Notes under the pieces: generated by a model | What the model saw: only the letters and a program-made list of their open reading frames with translations | Database searches by the model: none | What the model was told of the DNA's origin: nothing | Shown here: in pieces, positions 15,767 through 25,358 of the stretch | How positions within the stretch are numbered: position 1 is the first letter of the stretch | How the letters are laid out: each line of letters begins with the position of its first letter | Program-made: the position numbers and the translations under genes | Origin: Pandoraea faecigallinarum | GTDB lineage: Bacteria; Pseudomonadota; Gammaproteobacteria; Burkholderiales; Burkholderiaceae | Assembly: GCF_001029105.3 (NCBI RefSeq) | Contig: NZ_CP011807.3 | Location: forward strand, 3,348,001 to 3,412,000 | Direction of reading: 5' to 3' | Length of the DNA stretch: 64,000 bases

Positions 15767-16549
15767 TTATTCGCCCCTGCGAGGCGACGCAGGTCCGGCG
15801 GCGGATGTTGCGCGCTTGTGCGCAGCGACGGGTGCCCTCTTGGCAGGCGATGCGCCGTTAGCTGCCGTGACGGCCACACCGTTCGCAGGTTTCACGGCCG
15901 CAGGCGCTTTGACGGTCTTCACCGCCTTCGACGCGTTACCGCCATGGCGCGCGCCATTACCCGCCGCCGCAGGCCGGACGGGTTTGGCGGTATCCGCCGA
16001 CTTCGTCGCCTTATCGGACTTCACCGACTTCAACGACTTAACCGACTTAACTGGCTTGACTGACTTATCGGACTTGATCGCCTTACCCGACTCACCCGAG
16101 CTGATCGCCTCAAGAGGCTTCACCGCCTTAGCCGCCTTAGCCGCCTTAGTCGCTTTGGCCGCCTTAGTCGCTTTGGCGGCCTTGGCCTGCCCTGCGACCT
16201 GAGTCGGCCTGGCTGTCTTCCGGACCTTCGGCGTCTTCGACGCTTTCGCGGCCTTCGAGACCTTCGACGCCTTGCCCTCGGCGGCAGGCTTCACGTCAGC
16301 CTTCGCGGCAGCGGCCAGTTCGAGATCGATGGTGTGCTTCAGACCGGCGATCACCGGTGCCGAGAGGTCGTGCGCGAAGTGATCGAACCAGCGCTTGGCC
16401 TGCAAGAGTTTCTTTCCGCCGAGGCGTCGCTTGTGGTTCTCGTCACTGGCAAGCACCTTGGCGCAAAGCCGTGCGCGGCCTTTCGACAAGCGTTCGAGAA
16501 CGGTGATGATAGTGAACCCGCGATGCGACGTCTTCTGCTCTACAGACAT
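15767..16549 (-). CDS. Lysine/alanine-rich histone H1-like protein
   Basis: 260 residues from ATG 16549, preceded by AGGAGG. The first 80 or so residues form a compact domain (MSVEQKTSHRGFTIITVLER, HKRRLGGKKLLQAKRWFDHF) that I do not recognise by name. From about residue 85 the protein is low-complexity and highly basic, with repeats of KAAKATKAAK and KSVKPVKSVKSLKS type like histone H1 tails and bacterial AlgP/HctB proteins. DNA or RNA binding is likely by charge; a nucleoid-compaction or regulatory role is inference. The repeats are prone to length variation by slippage. Confidence 0.7.
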   Translation of the reverse strand: MSVEQKTSHRGFTIITVLERLSKGRARLCAKVLASDENHKRRLGGKKLLQAKRWFDHFAHDLSAPVIAGLKHTIDLELAAAAKADVKPAAEGKASKVSKAAKASKTPKVRKTARPTQVAGQAKAAKATKAAKATKAAKAAKAVKPLEAISSGESGKAIKSDKSVKPVKSVKSLKSVKSDKATKSADTAKPVRPAAAGNGARHGGNASKAVKTVKAPAAVKPANGVAVTAANGASPAKRAPVAAHKRATSAAGPASPRRGE

Positions 16550-16680
16550 TTCGGCCTCCTGATTTACCTGCCTGGCGCCTGCTATCGACAGGCCCGGATT
16601 GGATCGAAGCCACGATCGAAACCACGTGGATGCGAGCGATCCTACCACGTCGCAATGTACGTAAAATAAGCCAGGCGATT

Positions 16681-17781
16681 TCAGGAGCTTCGGTGTGTGG
16701 CGGACGCCACCTCCGGCGGTTCGGGCGCCTGCGCGAAGTACTGCACGCTTGCCGGGATGGCGAAACGGATGTCCTCCTCCAGGAACGCGCGCATGAGTGC
16801 AAGGTTGATGTCCTGCTGCAAGTCCATGTACAGGTTGTAATCCGGACTGAGCACAAAATAGACGACTTCGAAGTCGAGCGAACTCGTACCGAACTGCTTG
16901 AAGTGCGCGCGATCGAAACGGGTATTGCCCGCGGCTTGCACCGCCTGCTTCACCATCGCAGGCACCTTCGCGAGTTTGTCGGGAATGGTGTGATAAGACA
17001 CGCTGAACGCGAACACGATGCGCCGTTCGGACATCCGCTTGTAATTGTGCAGCGTATTCTTGAGCAGCTCGGTATTGCCGCAGACGATCTCTTCGCCGCT
17101 CAGGCTCCGAATACGTGTGGTCTTGAGGCCAATGCGCTCGATCGTGCCCGCGATGTCGCTGAACACGACGAAGTCGCCGACTTCGAAGGGCTTGTCCAGG
17201 CCGATGGCGAGCGAAGCGAACAAGTCGCTCAGCACGTTCTGCACGGCGAGCGCGACCGCCACACCGCCAATGCCGAGACTGGCGACGAAGGCAGTAATGT
17301 TCACGCCGAAGTTCGCCAGCATGGCGAGCAGCAACACCGCCCAGGCAAGCACCCGCGCCGTCCAGGCGGTCATGGTGACGATAACCGGGTTGTCGGGCAC
17401 GCTCGCACGATGCTGCATGCGACGCGTGGACCACACGCCCACCGCCCGATTGACCCATAGCGCGAGTTGCAGACAAAAGAGCACAGTCCAGCCGCGCACG
17501 ATGGCGGTGTCCCACTTGACACCGAGGTCGAGCATCTTCAGCCCGATGAGCAGCGCGGCGAAGAAAAGGACAAAGTGCCGCGTCGCGCCCAACACTTCTG
17601 CAAACATGCCTGCGGCGGGCGATTGCAACCGCCTCGACAATGCCCCGAAACGCCCGAGCGCAATGCGCAAGACGCCGCTCAGAACGCCGTAGGTCAACAC
17701 CATGGCAATCGCGGCAATCGCCCAATCGGCGGGTTCGATACCTTCGAAGGCTTTTAGCGATGTCAGCGCACTGAAATGCAA
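16681..17781 (-). CDS. Small-conductance mechanosensitive channel (MscS family)
   Basis: A membrane channel that opens on hypo-osmotic stress. I choose a TTG start at 17781, because GGAGG lies 7 bases upstream and the protein then begins LHFSALTSLKAFEG; a start at 17979 would add a poor, repetitive leader. Hydrophobic segments include WAIAAIAMVLTYGVLSG, FVLFFAALLIGLKMLDL and ARVLAWAVLLLAMLANFGV. The pore helix region follows (AFVASLGIGGVAVALAVQNV), then the beta domain (KPFEVGDFVVF, GTIERIGLKTTRIRS) and the cytoplasmic C-terminal cage. The 366 residues fit the family. Confidence 0.88.
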   Translation of the reverse strand: MHFSALTSLKAFEGIEPADWAIAAIAMVLTYGVLSGVLRIALGRFGALSRRLQSPAAGMFAEVLGATRHFVLFFAALLIGLKMLDLGVKWDTAIVRGWTVLFCLQLALWVNRAVGVWSTRRMQHRASVPDNPVIVTMTAWTARVLAWAVLLLAMLANFGVNITAFVASLGIGGVAVALAVQNVLSDLFASLAIGLDKPFEVGDFVVFSDIAGTIERIGLKTTRIRSLSGEEIVCGNTELLKNTLHNYKRMSERRIVFAFSVSYHTIPDKLAKVPAMVKQAVQAAGNTRFDRAHFKQFGTSSLDFEVVYFVLSPDYNLYMDLQQDINLALMRAFLEEDIRFAIPASVQYFAQAPEPPEVASATHRSS

Positions 17782-17980
17782 ATGAAGTCCTCCCTGCGTT
17801 CGGCTCGAAACAACGAAGCCGGCGAAGCCGACAAAGCCATAAACGCAGCAAGGTCCGTGCCGGAACCGAACCGGATTGTCCGGCCGGCCAGACAGGTGGT
17901 CGGCACGACTGACCGGTATACCCAAATTTTCAATCGATGGCAGAAACGATAGCGAGGACGCCCTCGCTGGCACGCGCACG

Positions 17981-18030
17981 CCCCACGATGCCTCGCGATG
18001 CCCCGCGATGCCCCGCGATGCCCCGCGCCG
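17981..18030. repeat. 10-bp tandem repeat CCCCGCGATG
   Basis: Five consecutive 10-bp units from 17981: CCCCACGATG, CCTCGCGATG, CCCCGCGATG twice, then CCCCGCGCCG. It looks like recent slippage expansion in non-coding DNA. Confidence 0.75.
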
Positions 18031-18173
18031 TCACGCGTCGCGTACATCGCAAACGTCGCCCATGGCGATCATGCCGATCCCTGCGGAACACGCGGAACAT
18101 GCGGTATCCGCCGGATATGCCGGACGCCCCGAGGAATTCGATCTTCTCCACGGCGCCGTCGAACACGTTCGCT

Positions 18174-18206
18174 CGGATACGCCGGATACGCCGGATACGC
18201 CGAATA
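18174..18206. repeat. 9-bp tandem repeat CGGATACGC
   Basis: Three exact CGGATACGC units (18174-18200) and a degenerate fourth. This is non-coding and separate from the 10-bp tract upstream. Confidence 0.75.
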
Positions 18207-18368
18207 TGTGGCATACGTCGTCAACGTTTTCGAAGGGCAGCGATACGTGTCGGGCGCCGGCACGTCGACGCAATGATTCGGACGTTGCGCAAACCCGGCT
18301 CCCGGCCCTGCTGCGATGATGGATTCAGCCGCTGAGCGGCTAAATCACTTTCATCTCAGGAGGCCTTG

Positions 18369-18671
18369 ATGAGTACTTCGTACGATGACAATGGAAAAGA
18401 GCATGAAGACGGAGACAGCAGGAGGCTCGACATTCCGCCGTCGCTCTCGCGTGAAGGGCATGTCGTCTGGTTCTACGAGCACAGGCAATATCTCGGCTTC
18501 ACGTGGGACGAGTCCACGCGGGAAATTCGCAAGGCATGTGTGAGCGACCCCGAACACGCCATCTACTTCGATACCTTTGCGCACGCGGTGGTGGCATCGG
18601 ACAGGCTCGTGAGTCCGAGCCTGATTCTTTACTCGCCGGGCAAAGGACTCCCGGCAAGGGTGAAGGGCTGA
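18369..18671 (+). CDS. Hypothetical protein (100 aa)
   Basis: ATG 18369 with AGGAGG at 18358-18363. The 100-residue product is soluble, with no signal peptide or membrane segment: DIPPSLSREGHVVWFYEHRQ, YLGFTWDESTREIRKACVSD, then SLILYSPGKGLPARVKG. I do not recognise the family. Codon use is like the surrounding genome and the ribosome-binding site is strong, so it is probably a real gene. A palindrome (18322-18346) just upstream could be an operator or part of the leader. Confidence 0.65.
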   Translation: MSTSYDDNGKEHEDGDSRRLDIPPSLSREGHVVWFYEHRQYLGFTWDESTREIRKACVSDPEHAIYFDTFAHAVVASDRLVSPSLILYSPGKGLPARVKG

Positions 18672-18726
18672 GCGTCACGCGGCGGCCACGGCACACACGC
18701 GAGAGACCCGGCGCCCCCAAACGACC

Positions 18727-18759
18727 GGGCGGTGCAACGAATCTTCCGTTGCACCGCCC
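18727..18759 (-). terminator. Convergent terminator
   Basis: A perfect 13-bp stem GGGCGGTGCAACG / CGTTGCACCGCCC with a 7-base loop, between two convergent genes (18369-18671 forward, mmsA reverse). It can serve both directions, though no T run is present. Confidence 0.7.
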
Positions 18760-18789
18760 AGGCCGGCTGCCTATCCCCGTGCAGACGCG

Positions 18790-20301
18790 TTATTTCGCCG
18801 TCGGCATCGCGAATTCGGCCCCCTTTTCGGTGCTTTCCGGCCAGCGCTGCATGATCGACTTCTGCTTGGTGTAGAAACGCACGCCCTCTTCGCCATAGGC
18901 GTGCATGTCGCCGAACAGGCTGCGCTTCCAGCCGCCGAAACCGTGCCATGCCATCGGCACCGGAATCGGCACGTTGATGCCGACCATACCGACCTCGATA
19001 CGACGGCCGAATTCACGCGCAATGTGGCCATCTCGCGTGTAGCAGGCCACGCCGTTGCCGAACTCGTGCGCGTTGATGAGATCGACGGCTTCGGCGAAGT
19101 CCTTCACGCGAACGCAGGCGAGCACCGGCCCGAAGATTTCTTCCTTGTAGATACGCATGTCCGGGGTCACGTGATCGAAGAGTGTGCCGCCGGTAAAGAA
19201 GCCCTCTTCATGGCCCGGCACCTTCAGGCCGCGGCCGTCGACCACCAGCTTGGCGCCCTCTTGCACGCCGAGCGCGATGTAGCTCTCGATGCGCTCCAGC
19301 GATTGACGGGTCACGATCGGCCCCATTTCGGCGTCCGGTTCCATGCCGTTCTTGATGATGAGCGTGCGGGCGCGCTCGGCCAGCCGGCCCATGATCTTGT
19401 CGGCGACGTCGCCCACGAGCACCGCGACCGAAATCGCCATGCAACGCTCGCCCGCCGAGCCGTACCCCGCGCCGACCAGGGCGTCGATGGCCTGATCGAG
19501 ATCGGCATCCGGCATCACGACCATATGGTTCTTTGCACCGCCCAGGGCTTGCACGCGCTTGCCGTGCCTGGCGCCCGTTTCGTAGATGTAGTTCGCAATC
19601 GGGGTCGAGCCGACGAAGCTGATCGCCTTGACGTCGGCGTGTGCGAGCAAGGCGTCGACGACGACCTTGTCGCCCTGTACGACGTTGAAAACGCCGTCCG
19701 GCAGCCCCGCCTGCTTGAGCAGATCGGCCATGAACAGCGAGGCCGACGGATCGCGCTCGCTCGGCTTGAGGATGAACGCGTTACCAGCGGCAATAGCCAC
19801 CGGGAACATCCAGCACGGCACCATGCACGGGAAGTTGAACGGCGTGATGCCGGCCACGACACCCAGCGCCTGACGCGTCGTCCAGTTGTCGATCCCCGTC
19901 GATACCTGCTCCGTGTAGTCGCCCTTGAGCAGTTGCGGAATGCCGCAGGCGAACTCGATCACGTCGATGCCGCGCGTGACTTCACCCTGCGCGTCCGAGA
20001 ATACCTTGCCGTGTTCCGACGTGATGATCGCAGCGAGTTCGTCGCGATGCTTGTTCATCAGTTCGAGGAACTTGAGCATGACGCGCGCACGTCGGATCGG
20101 CGGCGTGTCGCTCCATGCGGGAAACGCCGCCTTGGCGCTTGCCACGGCGGCATCGACGTCCGACACGCCGCCGAGCACCAGTTGACGAGCGCTCTTGCCC
20201 GTTGCCGGATTGAAAATCGGCTGGGTCCGCTGGGCGTCGCCCTTCACGCGCCGGCCATGGATGTAATGGACGACGTCGGCGGTATCGTTGAACGCTTGCA
20301 T
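18790..20301 (-). CDS. mmsA: CoA-acylating methylmalonate-semialdehyde dehydrogenase
   Basis: MmsA oxidises (methyl)malonate semialdehyde with NAD and CoA to propionyl- or acetyl-CoA, in valine, beta-alanine or inositol breakdown. The 503 residues match the family. It shows the aldehyde dehydrogenase fold with [17 protein letters not shown], the NAD segment [13 protein letters not shown] and the catalytic cysteine in GSAGERCMA. The MmsA-specific arginines and C-terminal [15 protein letters not shown] are present. GAGGAA precedes ATG 20301. It stands divergent from a LysR gene with about 110 bp between them, which suggests that regulator controls it. Confidence 0.93.
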   Translation of the reverse strand: MQAFNDTADVVHYIHGRRVKGDAQRTQPIFNPATGKSARQLVLGGVSDVDAAVASAKAAFPAWSDTPPIRRARVMLKFLELMNKHRDELAAIITSEHGKVFSDAQGEVTRGIDVIEFACGIPQLLKGDYTEQVSTGIDNWTTRQALGVVAGITPFNFPCMVPCWMFPVAIAAGNAFILKPSERDPSASLFMADLLKQAGLPDGVFNVVQGDKVVVDALLAHADVKAISFVGSTPIANYIYETGARHGKRVQALGGAKNHMVVMPDADLDQAIDALVGAGYGSAGERCMAISVAVLVGDVADKIMGRLAERARTLIIKNGMEPDAEMGPIVTRQSLERIESYIALGVQEGAKLVVDGRGLKVPGHEEGFFTGGTLFDHVTPDMRIYKEEIFGPVLACVRVKDFAEAVDLINAHEFGNGVACYTRDGHIAREFGRRIEVGMVGINVPIPVPMAWHGFGGWKRSLFGDMHAYGEEGVRFYTKQKSIMQRWPESTEKGAEFAMPTAK

Positions 20302-20409
20302 TTCAATTCCTCATGATTGATGAACGATGCATGCAGTGTATGAATCGCCGGGGACGTCGCCTAGGCGTTATTATTGAATTTATTGTTTGCAGATACGAAC
20401 AATCCAGCT

Positions 20410-21351
20410 ATGGAATCGGAAAAAATTGAAGGCTTGTGGACGCATCTTCACTGGCTGACGGTGCTCGCCGAGCAGGGCAGCTTTACGGCGGCGGCGGCCC
20501 GGCTCGGCGTGAGCAAGGCGGCGATGAGCCAGCGGATTGCCGAACTGGAGCGGGCCGCGGGCGTGTCGCTGGTGCAGCGCACGACGCGCAGCGTCCGTTT
20601 TACGGAAGCCGGGCAGCAACTCGTCGACGACACGCGGGGGCAGTACGAGCAAATCGCGACGAGCTTCTCGAATTTGCGGGACCAGGCGGGCGTGGCCCGG
20701 GGCCTCATACGGGTGACGGCGCCTGTGGCGCTGGGCAGGCAACAGGTTATCCCACGGCTGTCCGGCTTTGTGCGCGAGCATCCGGAAGTTCGGGTGCAAC
20801 TGGATTTGTCGGACCGGTTGAGTTCGATTGCATCGGAAGGGTTCGACCTGGCGATCCGTCACAGCACCAACGCGCCGGAAACGCACGTGGCGTGGAAGCT
20901 GTGCGACACGCGCTCGCTCGTCGTCGCCACCCGTGCCTATCTCAAACGACGCGGCACGCCCGTCACCCCCGCCGACCTCATGGCGCACGATTGCCTCGCA
21001 TATCCGCGGGCGCAGGTGGCAACGACCTGGTCGTTCGAATACGACGGTCCGCGCAAATCGGCCACGGGTCCGGTGACGATCAATGCCAACGGCCCCGTGA
21101 CGGCGAACAACAGCGAAGCGTTGCGCGATGCGGCGCTGGACGATCTGGGTATCGCGCTGGTACCCGATTTCACGGCGCAGGCCGCCGTGCGTGCCGGCAA
21201 GCTGGTGGTGCTGTTGCCCGAATGGCGGCCGGTGGGCGCGTTCGCCGGACGGATTTACGTCGTGCGGCCGTACACCTCGCACGTGCCACAGGCCGTACGA
21301 TTGTTCGTGGACTACTTGCGCGGGGCGTTTGCCGGAGGATTCCCTTGTTAG
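20410..21351 (+). CDS. LysR-family transcriptional regulator
   Basis: 313 residues from ATG 20410 (MESEKIEGLWTHLHWLTVLA). The N-terminal winged HTH is GSFTAAAARLGVSKAAMSQR, IAELERAAGVSLVQRTTRSV. The C-terminal half is a substrate-binding-like effector domain (GLIRVTAPVALGRQQVIPRL through SLVVATRAYLKRRG). It is transcribed away from mmsA, and the 108-bp shared upstream region is the likely binding place, as is usual for LysR proteins. The inducer is unknown; a valine or malonate-semialdehyde metabolite is a guess from the neighbour. Confidence 0.88.
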   Translation: MESEKIEGLWTHLHWLTVLAEQGSFTAAAARLGVSKAAMSQRIAELERAAGVSLVQRTTRSVRFTEAGQQLVDDTRGQYEQIATSFSNLRDQAGVARGLIRVTAPVALGRQQVIPRLSGFVREHPEVRVQLDLSDRLSSIASEGFDLAIRHSTNAPETHVAWKLCDTRSLVVATRAYLKRRGTPVTPADLMAHDCLAYPRAQVATTWSFEYDGPRKSATGPVTINANGPVTANNSEALRDAALDDLGIALVPDFTAQAAVRAGKLVVLLPEWRPVGAFAGRIYVVRPYTSHVPQAVRLFVDYLRGAFAGGFPC

Positions 21352-21550
21352 GGCGCACGCGGAAGCTCGCGTTGCATCCGGATACCGTGTTGCCTGCGGT
21401 TCTCACCCCAAAGCGCCTGGACTCGAAATTTGGTTTCAAGCAGTCGCCTCACGTCGCAAAAGGGCATATGGCTCACGCCGGCGTCTTTCACGGCTGGGTC
21501 GCACATCGCCCTGCGCCTGGGTGTTGACGACGCAGCCTTACATTTCCCCA

Positions 21551-23089
21551 TTATTTCCCAACGGCCTGCGATTGCGAGGTTGAGGATACGTTGCCCAATG
21601 CCTTGTTCACCGTGACGAATCGAGTGTTCAGTCGCCCTTCGCTGGCGGCCAAATCATGGCTTGCCTGCAAATAGCTACGCTGCGTGTCCAGCACCGGCAG
21701 GAAGTCGGTAGCACCGCCGTCATAGCGGGCACGCGCCAATTGGTAAGCCTGCCGGGCTGCCTGAACTTTGCTCCGAAGCTCCCGTGCCTGCTGCTGTTCG
21801 GCAGCGTAACCATTGAGCGCATCGTCAATCTCCTGCCACGCTTGCAGCACTGTGCGCTGGAAAGCGATTGCGGCTTCCTGTTGTTGCAACTCACGCAGTT
21901 GCACCACCGCCTTGCGCCGCCCACGATCGAACAACGGCAAGTTCAACGAAGGCCCGATGGACCAGGAGCGGCTGCCCCAGTCCGTAAACTCGCTACTGGC
22001 AAATGACTCGAACCCGAATCTTGCGCCGAGGCGGATGCTCGGATACAAGTCCGCCTGCGCGACGCCGATACTCGCTGTCGCATTGTGCAGACGTGCTTCG
22101 GCGGCACGGATATCCGGCCGGCGGCGGGCAAGCTCAGAAGGCAGGCCCAATGCCAGATCGGGCAACCTCGCTTGCGACTCGACCGGCAATGGTTGCAGTT
22201 CGTCGCGTAGCGCGCCGGGGCGCTCCCCGACCAGCAGCCCGATCTGGTTGGCGCTGGCGGCCTCCTGGGCCAGCAGTGGGGGTAACTGGGCCTTGAGTGC
22301 CGCCAACTCCGCGCGCTGCTGCTCCAGGCCCAGATGGTTGATGGAGCCGCCCCGCACCTGAGCGTCGAGCAACTGGAGCTGGTCCGAGAGCGTCGATATA
22401 TCTTCACGTGTGAGCCGAATTTGCGTCTGGGTTGTCCGGAGTTCGAAATAGTTGCGCGCCACGTCGCTGGCCAAACTCAGTCGAGCAAGGTCCAGCAACG
22501 CAGCTTCCCGGGACACGTCAGCATCCGACGCTTCGACCGACCGGCGAATGCGCCCCCAAAGGTCGATCTCCCAAGACAAATCAAAGCCGGCCTGATAGAG
22601 CGTGAACGGCTCAGCCATGAGCGATACGATCTCGTCCCGGGAGGCACCACTCGGCAGCAGTACATCAATCAGACGCACACTCGCGCCGTTCTCGCTGAGG
22701 CGCTGACGGTTGATCTCGCCGTTCAGATCGATCTGTGGGCCGCGCTGTGCCTCCACCATACGGCGCTGCATGCGCGCTTGCGCAAATCGCAGGGTCGCGC
22801 TCAGCAGGTCCGGGCTGGCGTCAACCGCCCGCTGTTGAAGGCGGTCGAGCACCGGATCTCCGAAGGCTCGCCACCAGTCGGCGGGCAGCGCCTCGTTGGT
22901 TGCGATTGCTGTGCGCAAGCTATCGTCCCCGCTGCGCCACGCGCTCCACGCTTCCGGCGCCTGCGGTTCGGGACTCTTGAAGTCCGGTCCCACCGCGCAT
23001 CCGCTTAACGCTAGCACCATCAGGCTCGCCGCCATCCTGCGTGGCACGGAACGAACAGCGGCGCGAGCGATCGGGCGTGGCAATGGCAT
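21551..23089 (-). CDS. NodT-family outer-membrane efflux lipoprotein
   Basis: 512 residues. The signal peptide ends in a lipobox (LALSGC), followed by AVGPDFKSPEPQAPEAW, the usual start of OprM/NodT-type outer-membrane factors. Two repeated OEP domains are visible (for example RVNFELRTTQTQIRLT-like coiled helices, LARRRPDIRAAEARLHNATA). It forms a trimeric channel across the outer membrane and periplasm. It is the last gene of a five-gene reverse-strand operon, giving the ABC-type pump its exit duct. Confidence 0.92.
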   Translation of the reverse strand: MPLPRPIARAAVRSVPRRMAASLMVLALSGCAVGPDFKSPEPQAPEAWSAWRSGDDSLRTAIATNEALPADWWRAFGDPVLDRLQQRAVDASPDLLSATLRFAQARMQRRMVEAQRGPQIDLNGEINRQRLSENGASVRLIDVLLPSGASRDEIVSLMAEPFTLYQAGFDLSWEIDLWGRIRRSVEASDADVSREAALLDLARLSLASDVARNYFELRTTQTQIRLTREDISTLSDQLQLLDAQVRGGSINHLGLEQQRAELAALKAQLPPLLAQEAASANQIGLLVGERPGALRDELQPLPVESQARLPDLALGLPSELARRRPDIRAAEARLHNATASIGVAQADLYPSIRLGARFGFESFASSEFTDWGSRSWSIGPSLNLPLFDRGRRKAVVQLRELQQQEAAIAFQRTVLQAWQEIDDALNGYAAEQQQARELRSKVQAARQAYQLARARYDGGATDFLPVLDTQRSYLQASHDLAASEGRLNTRFVTVNKALGNVSSTSQSQAVGK

Positions 23090-23108
23090 GGCAGCTCCAG
23101 AGCAGTAA

Positions 23109-24221
23109 TCAAGCCAGTCGGTTTCTGAACAGCCATGCCGATAACGGCATGGTGACAGCGGCCACGGCTAGAAGGGGAATGAAGTCCACGGCGACATCGG
23201 CCAACCCCGCGCCTTCCAGATAGACGCGACGTACGATCGAGACGCCGAAGCGCAGCGGGTTGACGTAGGTCGCCAACTGCAAGATCGCGGGCATGTTCCT
23301 CACCGGTGTCAGCAGGCCCGACAAGAGCATCAGCGGCATGATCAACAGGAACGCATAGAGCATTGCCTGCTGCATACTGAGCGACAGCGCAGAGATCGAT
23401 AAACCGATGCCCACGGCGGCACAGTTGAACATGAGCAGTCCGCCGTACATCAGCCAGACCGACCCGTTCATGGGGATCTGAAACCAGAACCGGATCACAA
23501 GGAAGATGATCGTGGACTGAATCAGCCCAATCAGTATCGAAGGGAGTGCCTTGCCAATGAGGATCTGCATTGGGGTGAGCGGCGTGACCAGCAACTGGTC
23601 GAACGTGCCCTGCTCGCGCTCGCGTGCCACAGAAAGCGCGGCGAGCAAGAGAGTCTGAAGCATGCTGAGTGCCGCAATCATTGCGGGCATCAGATTCCAG
23701 CGCGATTCCAGGTTGGGGTTGTACCAGGCACGGCGCTCGATCGTTACGCCCCCTGCGCCGGATCGCTCGTTGTTATAGTCCGTGACGATCGAGCCGACAT
23801 AGCCCGCGGCCGCCCCGGCTGTCGAAGAGTTCCGGCCATCCAGAATGACCTGCACCGGCGCTTGCTGTCCCGTTGCAAGCAAGTTCTCGAAATCGGATGG
23901 AATACTCAGCACCATAAGGGCGTCATTGGCGTCGATGACATTCGCGATCTGCCGTGGTGAAGCCAACGTGGCGACCCGATGGAAGACGCCGGTGCCGTCC
24001 AATCGTGCAAGCAGTTCTACCGAGGCCGCGCCTCGGCTTTGGTCGAGCACAGCGTACGGAACATTTGTGAGGTCATAGGTGGCCCCATATCCGAAGAGCA
24101 GCGCCTGCATCAGGGCGGGGGCGAACAGGATGACGCGGCTGGCCGGATCCTTGACGATGGCAAGCAGTTCCTTGCGGATCAGGGCGGCAATTTGCCAAAA
24201 GGCGTCGACGAATGCGCTCAT
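23109..24221 (-). CDS. ABC-2 type permease (YbhR-like)
   Basis: 370 residues. The N-terminal membrane segment (VILFAPALMQALLFGYG) is followed by a large periplasmic domain (residues about 45-170). Four to five helices near the C-terminus (LLLAALSVAREREQGTFDQL, IIFLVIRFWFQIPMNGSVWL) include the ABC-2 consensus REREQGT. It forms the transmembrane pair with the adjacent permease (24225-25358), from which only 3 bp separate it. It works with the double-ATPase protein to export drugs or other small molecules. Confidence 0.9.
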   Translation of the reverse strand: MSAFVDAFWQIAALIRKELLAIVKDPASRVILFAPALMQALLFGYGATYDLTNVPYAVLDQSRGAASVELLARLDGTGVFHRVATLASPRQIANVIDANDALMVLSIPSDFENLLATGQQAPVQVILDGRNSSTAGAAAGYVGSIVTDYNNERSGAGGVTIERRAWYNPNLESRWNLMPAMIAALSMLQTLLLAALSVAREREQGTFDQLLVTPLTPMQILIGKALPSILIGLIQSTIIFLVIRFWFQIPMNGSVWLMYGGLLMFNCAAVGIGLSISALSLSMQQAMLYAFLLIMPLMLLSGLLTPVRNMPAILQLATYVNPLRFGVSIVRRVYLEGAGLADVAVDFIPLLAVAAVTMPLSAWLFRNRLA

Positions 24222-24224
24222 GGC

Positions 24225-25358
24225 TCAATCCAGTGACTTGCGCAGCGTGCGGGTCGTGGCAAGGGTCAGAACAGCAACGTACAGCAGCAGGATGGTGCAG
24301 TTGCGCAGAATCTGCGCCCAGTCGTCTCCGGCCAGAAACAGCGTTTTTATCAGGCTCATGAAGTGCGTTGCCGGCAATACTTGACTGACAATCTGAATCA
24401 CGACCGGCACGTTGCGAAGATCGAAGACGAAGCCCGAGAGCATCATGGCGGGCATGAAGCTCGCCAGCAGCGCCATCTGGCTGGCCTTGAACTGACTTCG
24501 CGCGACCCCGGAGATCAATAACCCCAGCAGGAGGGACACCACCAGATACAGTATGGACGCGATAACGATGACCCAAAGCGAGCCACGGATCGGAACCTTG
24601 AACAGGAGTCGGGCCGCCAGCAGACACGTCACCACGTTGATGATTCCGACGCCCATATACGGGGCCAGCTTCGCCAGCACCAGTTCCAGGGGCCGAACAG
24701 GTGTAACGAACAACGACTCGAGAGTACCCCGTTCCCATTCCCGGGCAATCAGCAGAGACGTCAGGAAAGCGCCAATCAATGTGAGTACCAATACCAGCAG
24801 CCCCGGTACGAGATACCACGTGCTGTTGCCGGCTTCGTTGAACCACATCCGCTGAACGACGACCACGGAGCCACCGCTGGCGGAGCTGCCGCCGAGACGA
24901 TCCAGCTGGCGCTGCGACCATGAGCCGATGGCCCCGCCCACATAGCCCTCGACCGCGGATGCCGTCGTGGAGTCGACGCCATTGAGCAGAAGCTGGATGT
25001 GGGCGTTACCCGGTGCAAGCCGGCGCGAAAAATCCGCGGGAAAACGCACAATGGCATCCACCTTGCCCGCGCGCATCAGTTTTTCGGCCTCGGTCATATC
25101 GCTGACCCAGGCAGGGGCAAGATATCGTGACCCTTGCAGACCCGCCGCGAAATCACGTGAGCTCGGCGAGCTGTCCTCGAGCACCACCGCAACTGGCGCG
25201 CTCGGGACGTCGAACGACAATCCGTAGCCGAATAACAAAATCAGCATGACGGGCAGGAGCAGACCCACCGCAAGGTTGCTTTTGTCACGCAGCATCTGCC
25301 GCACTTCCTTGCGAAACAAGGCGGCAAAGCGGCGTCTGAATCCCGGTTCGTCTTTCAT
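24225..25358 (-). CDS. ABC-2 type permease (YbhS-like)
   Basis: 377 residues. The N-terminal helix is NLAVGLLLPVMLILLFGYGL, followed by a periplasmic region with VEGYVGGAIGSWSQRQL. C-terminal helices include the signature AREWERGTLESLFVTPVRP (the coupling helix to the ATPase). The start codon overlaps the stop of the ATPase gene by 4 bp (ATGA type), so the two are translationally coupled. It partners with the permease at 23109-24221. Confidence 0.9.
   Translation of the reverse strand: MKDEPGFRRRFAALFRKEVRQMLRDKSNLAVGLLLPVMLILLFGYGLSFDVPSAPVAVVLEDSSPSSRDFAAGLQGSRYLAPAWVSDMTEAEKLMRAGKVDAIVRFPADFSRRLAPGNAHIQLLLNGVDSTTASAVEGYVGGAIGSWSQRQLDRLGGSSASGGSVVVVQRMWFNEAGNSTWYLVPGLLVLVLTLIGAFLTSLLIAREWERGTLESLFVTPVRPLELVLAKLAPYMGVGIINVVTCLLAARLLFKVPIRGSLWVIVIASILYLVVSLLLGLLISGVARSQFKASQMALLASFMPAMMLSGFVFDLRNVPVVIQIVSQVLPATHFMSLIKTLFLAGDDWAQILRNCTILLLYVAVLTLATTRTLRKSLD

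Larger units (their letters stand above)
17782..18368. other. Repeat-rich intergenic region
   Basis: Nearly 590 bp without a supported gene, between mscS (reverse) and a small forward gene. It holds two short tandem-repeat tracts listed separately and, at 18322-18346, an imperfect palindrome centred on AGCCGC-TGA-GCGGCT just before the next gene's ribosome-binding site. Confidence 0.5.

Noticed and set aside
17782..17979. N-terminal extension of the MscS channel
   Set aside because: The added residues are low quality and unlike the family; a TTG with a well-placed GGAGG at 17781 is a better start.
17981..18206. CRISPR-like array
   Set aside because: Units are 9-10 bp with no spacers; these are simple tandem repeats, and no cas genes occur in the window.
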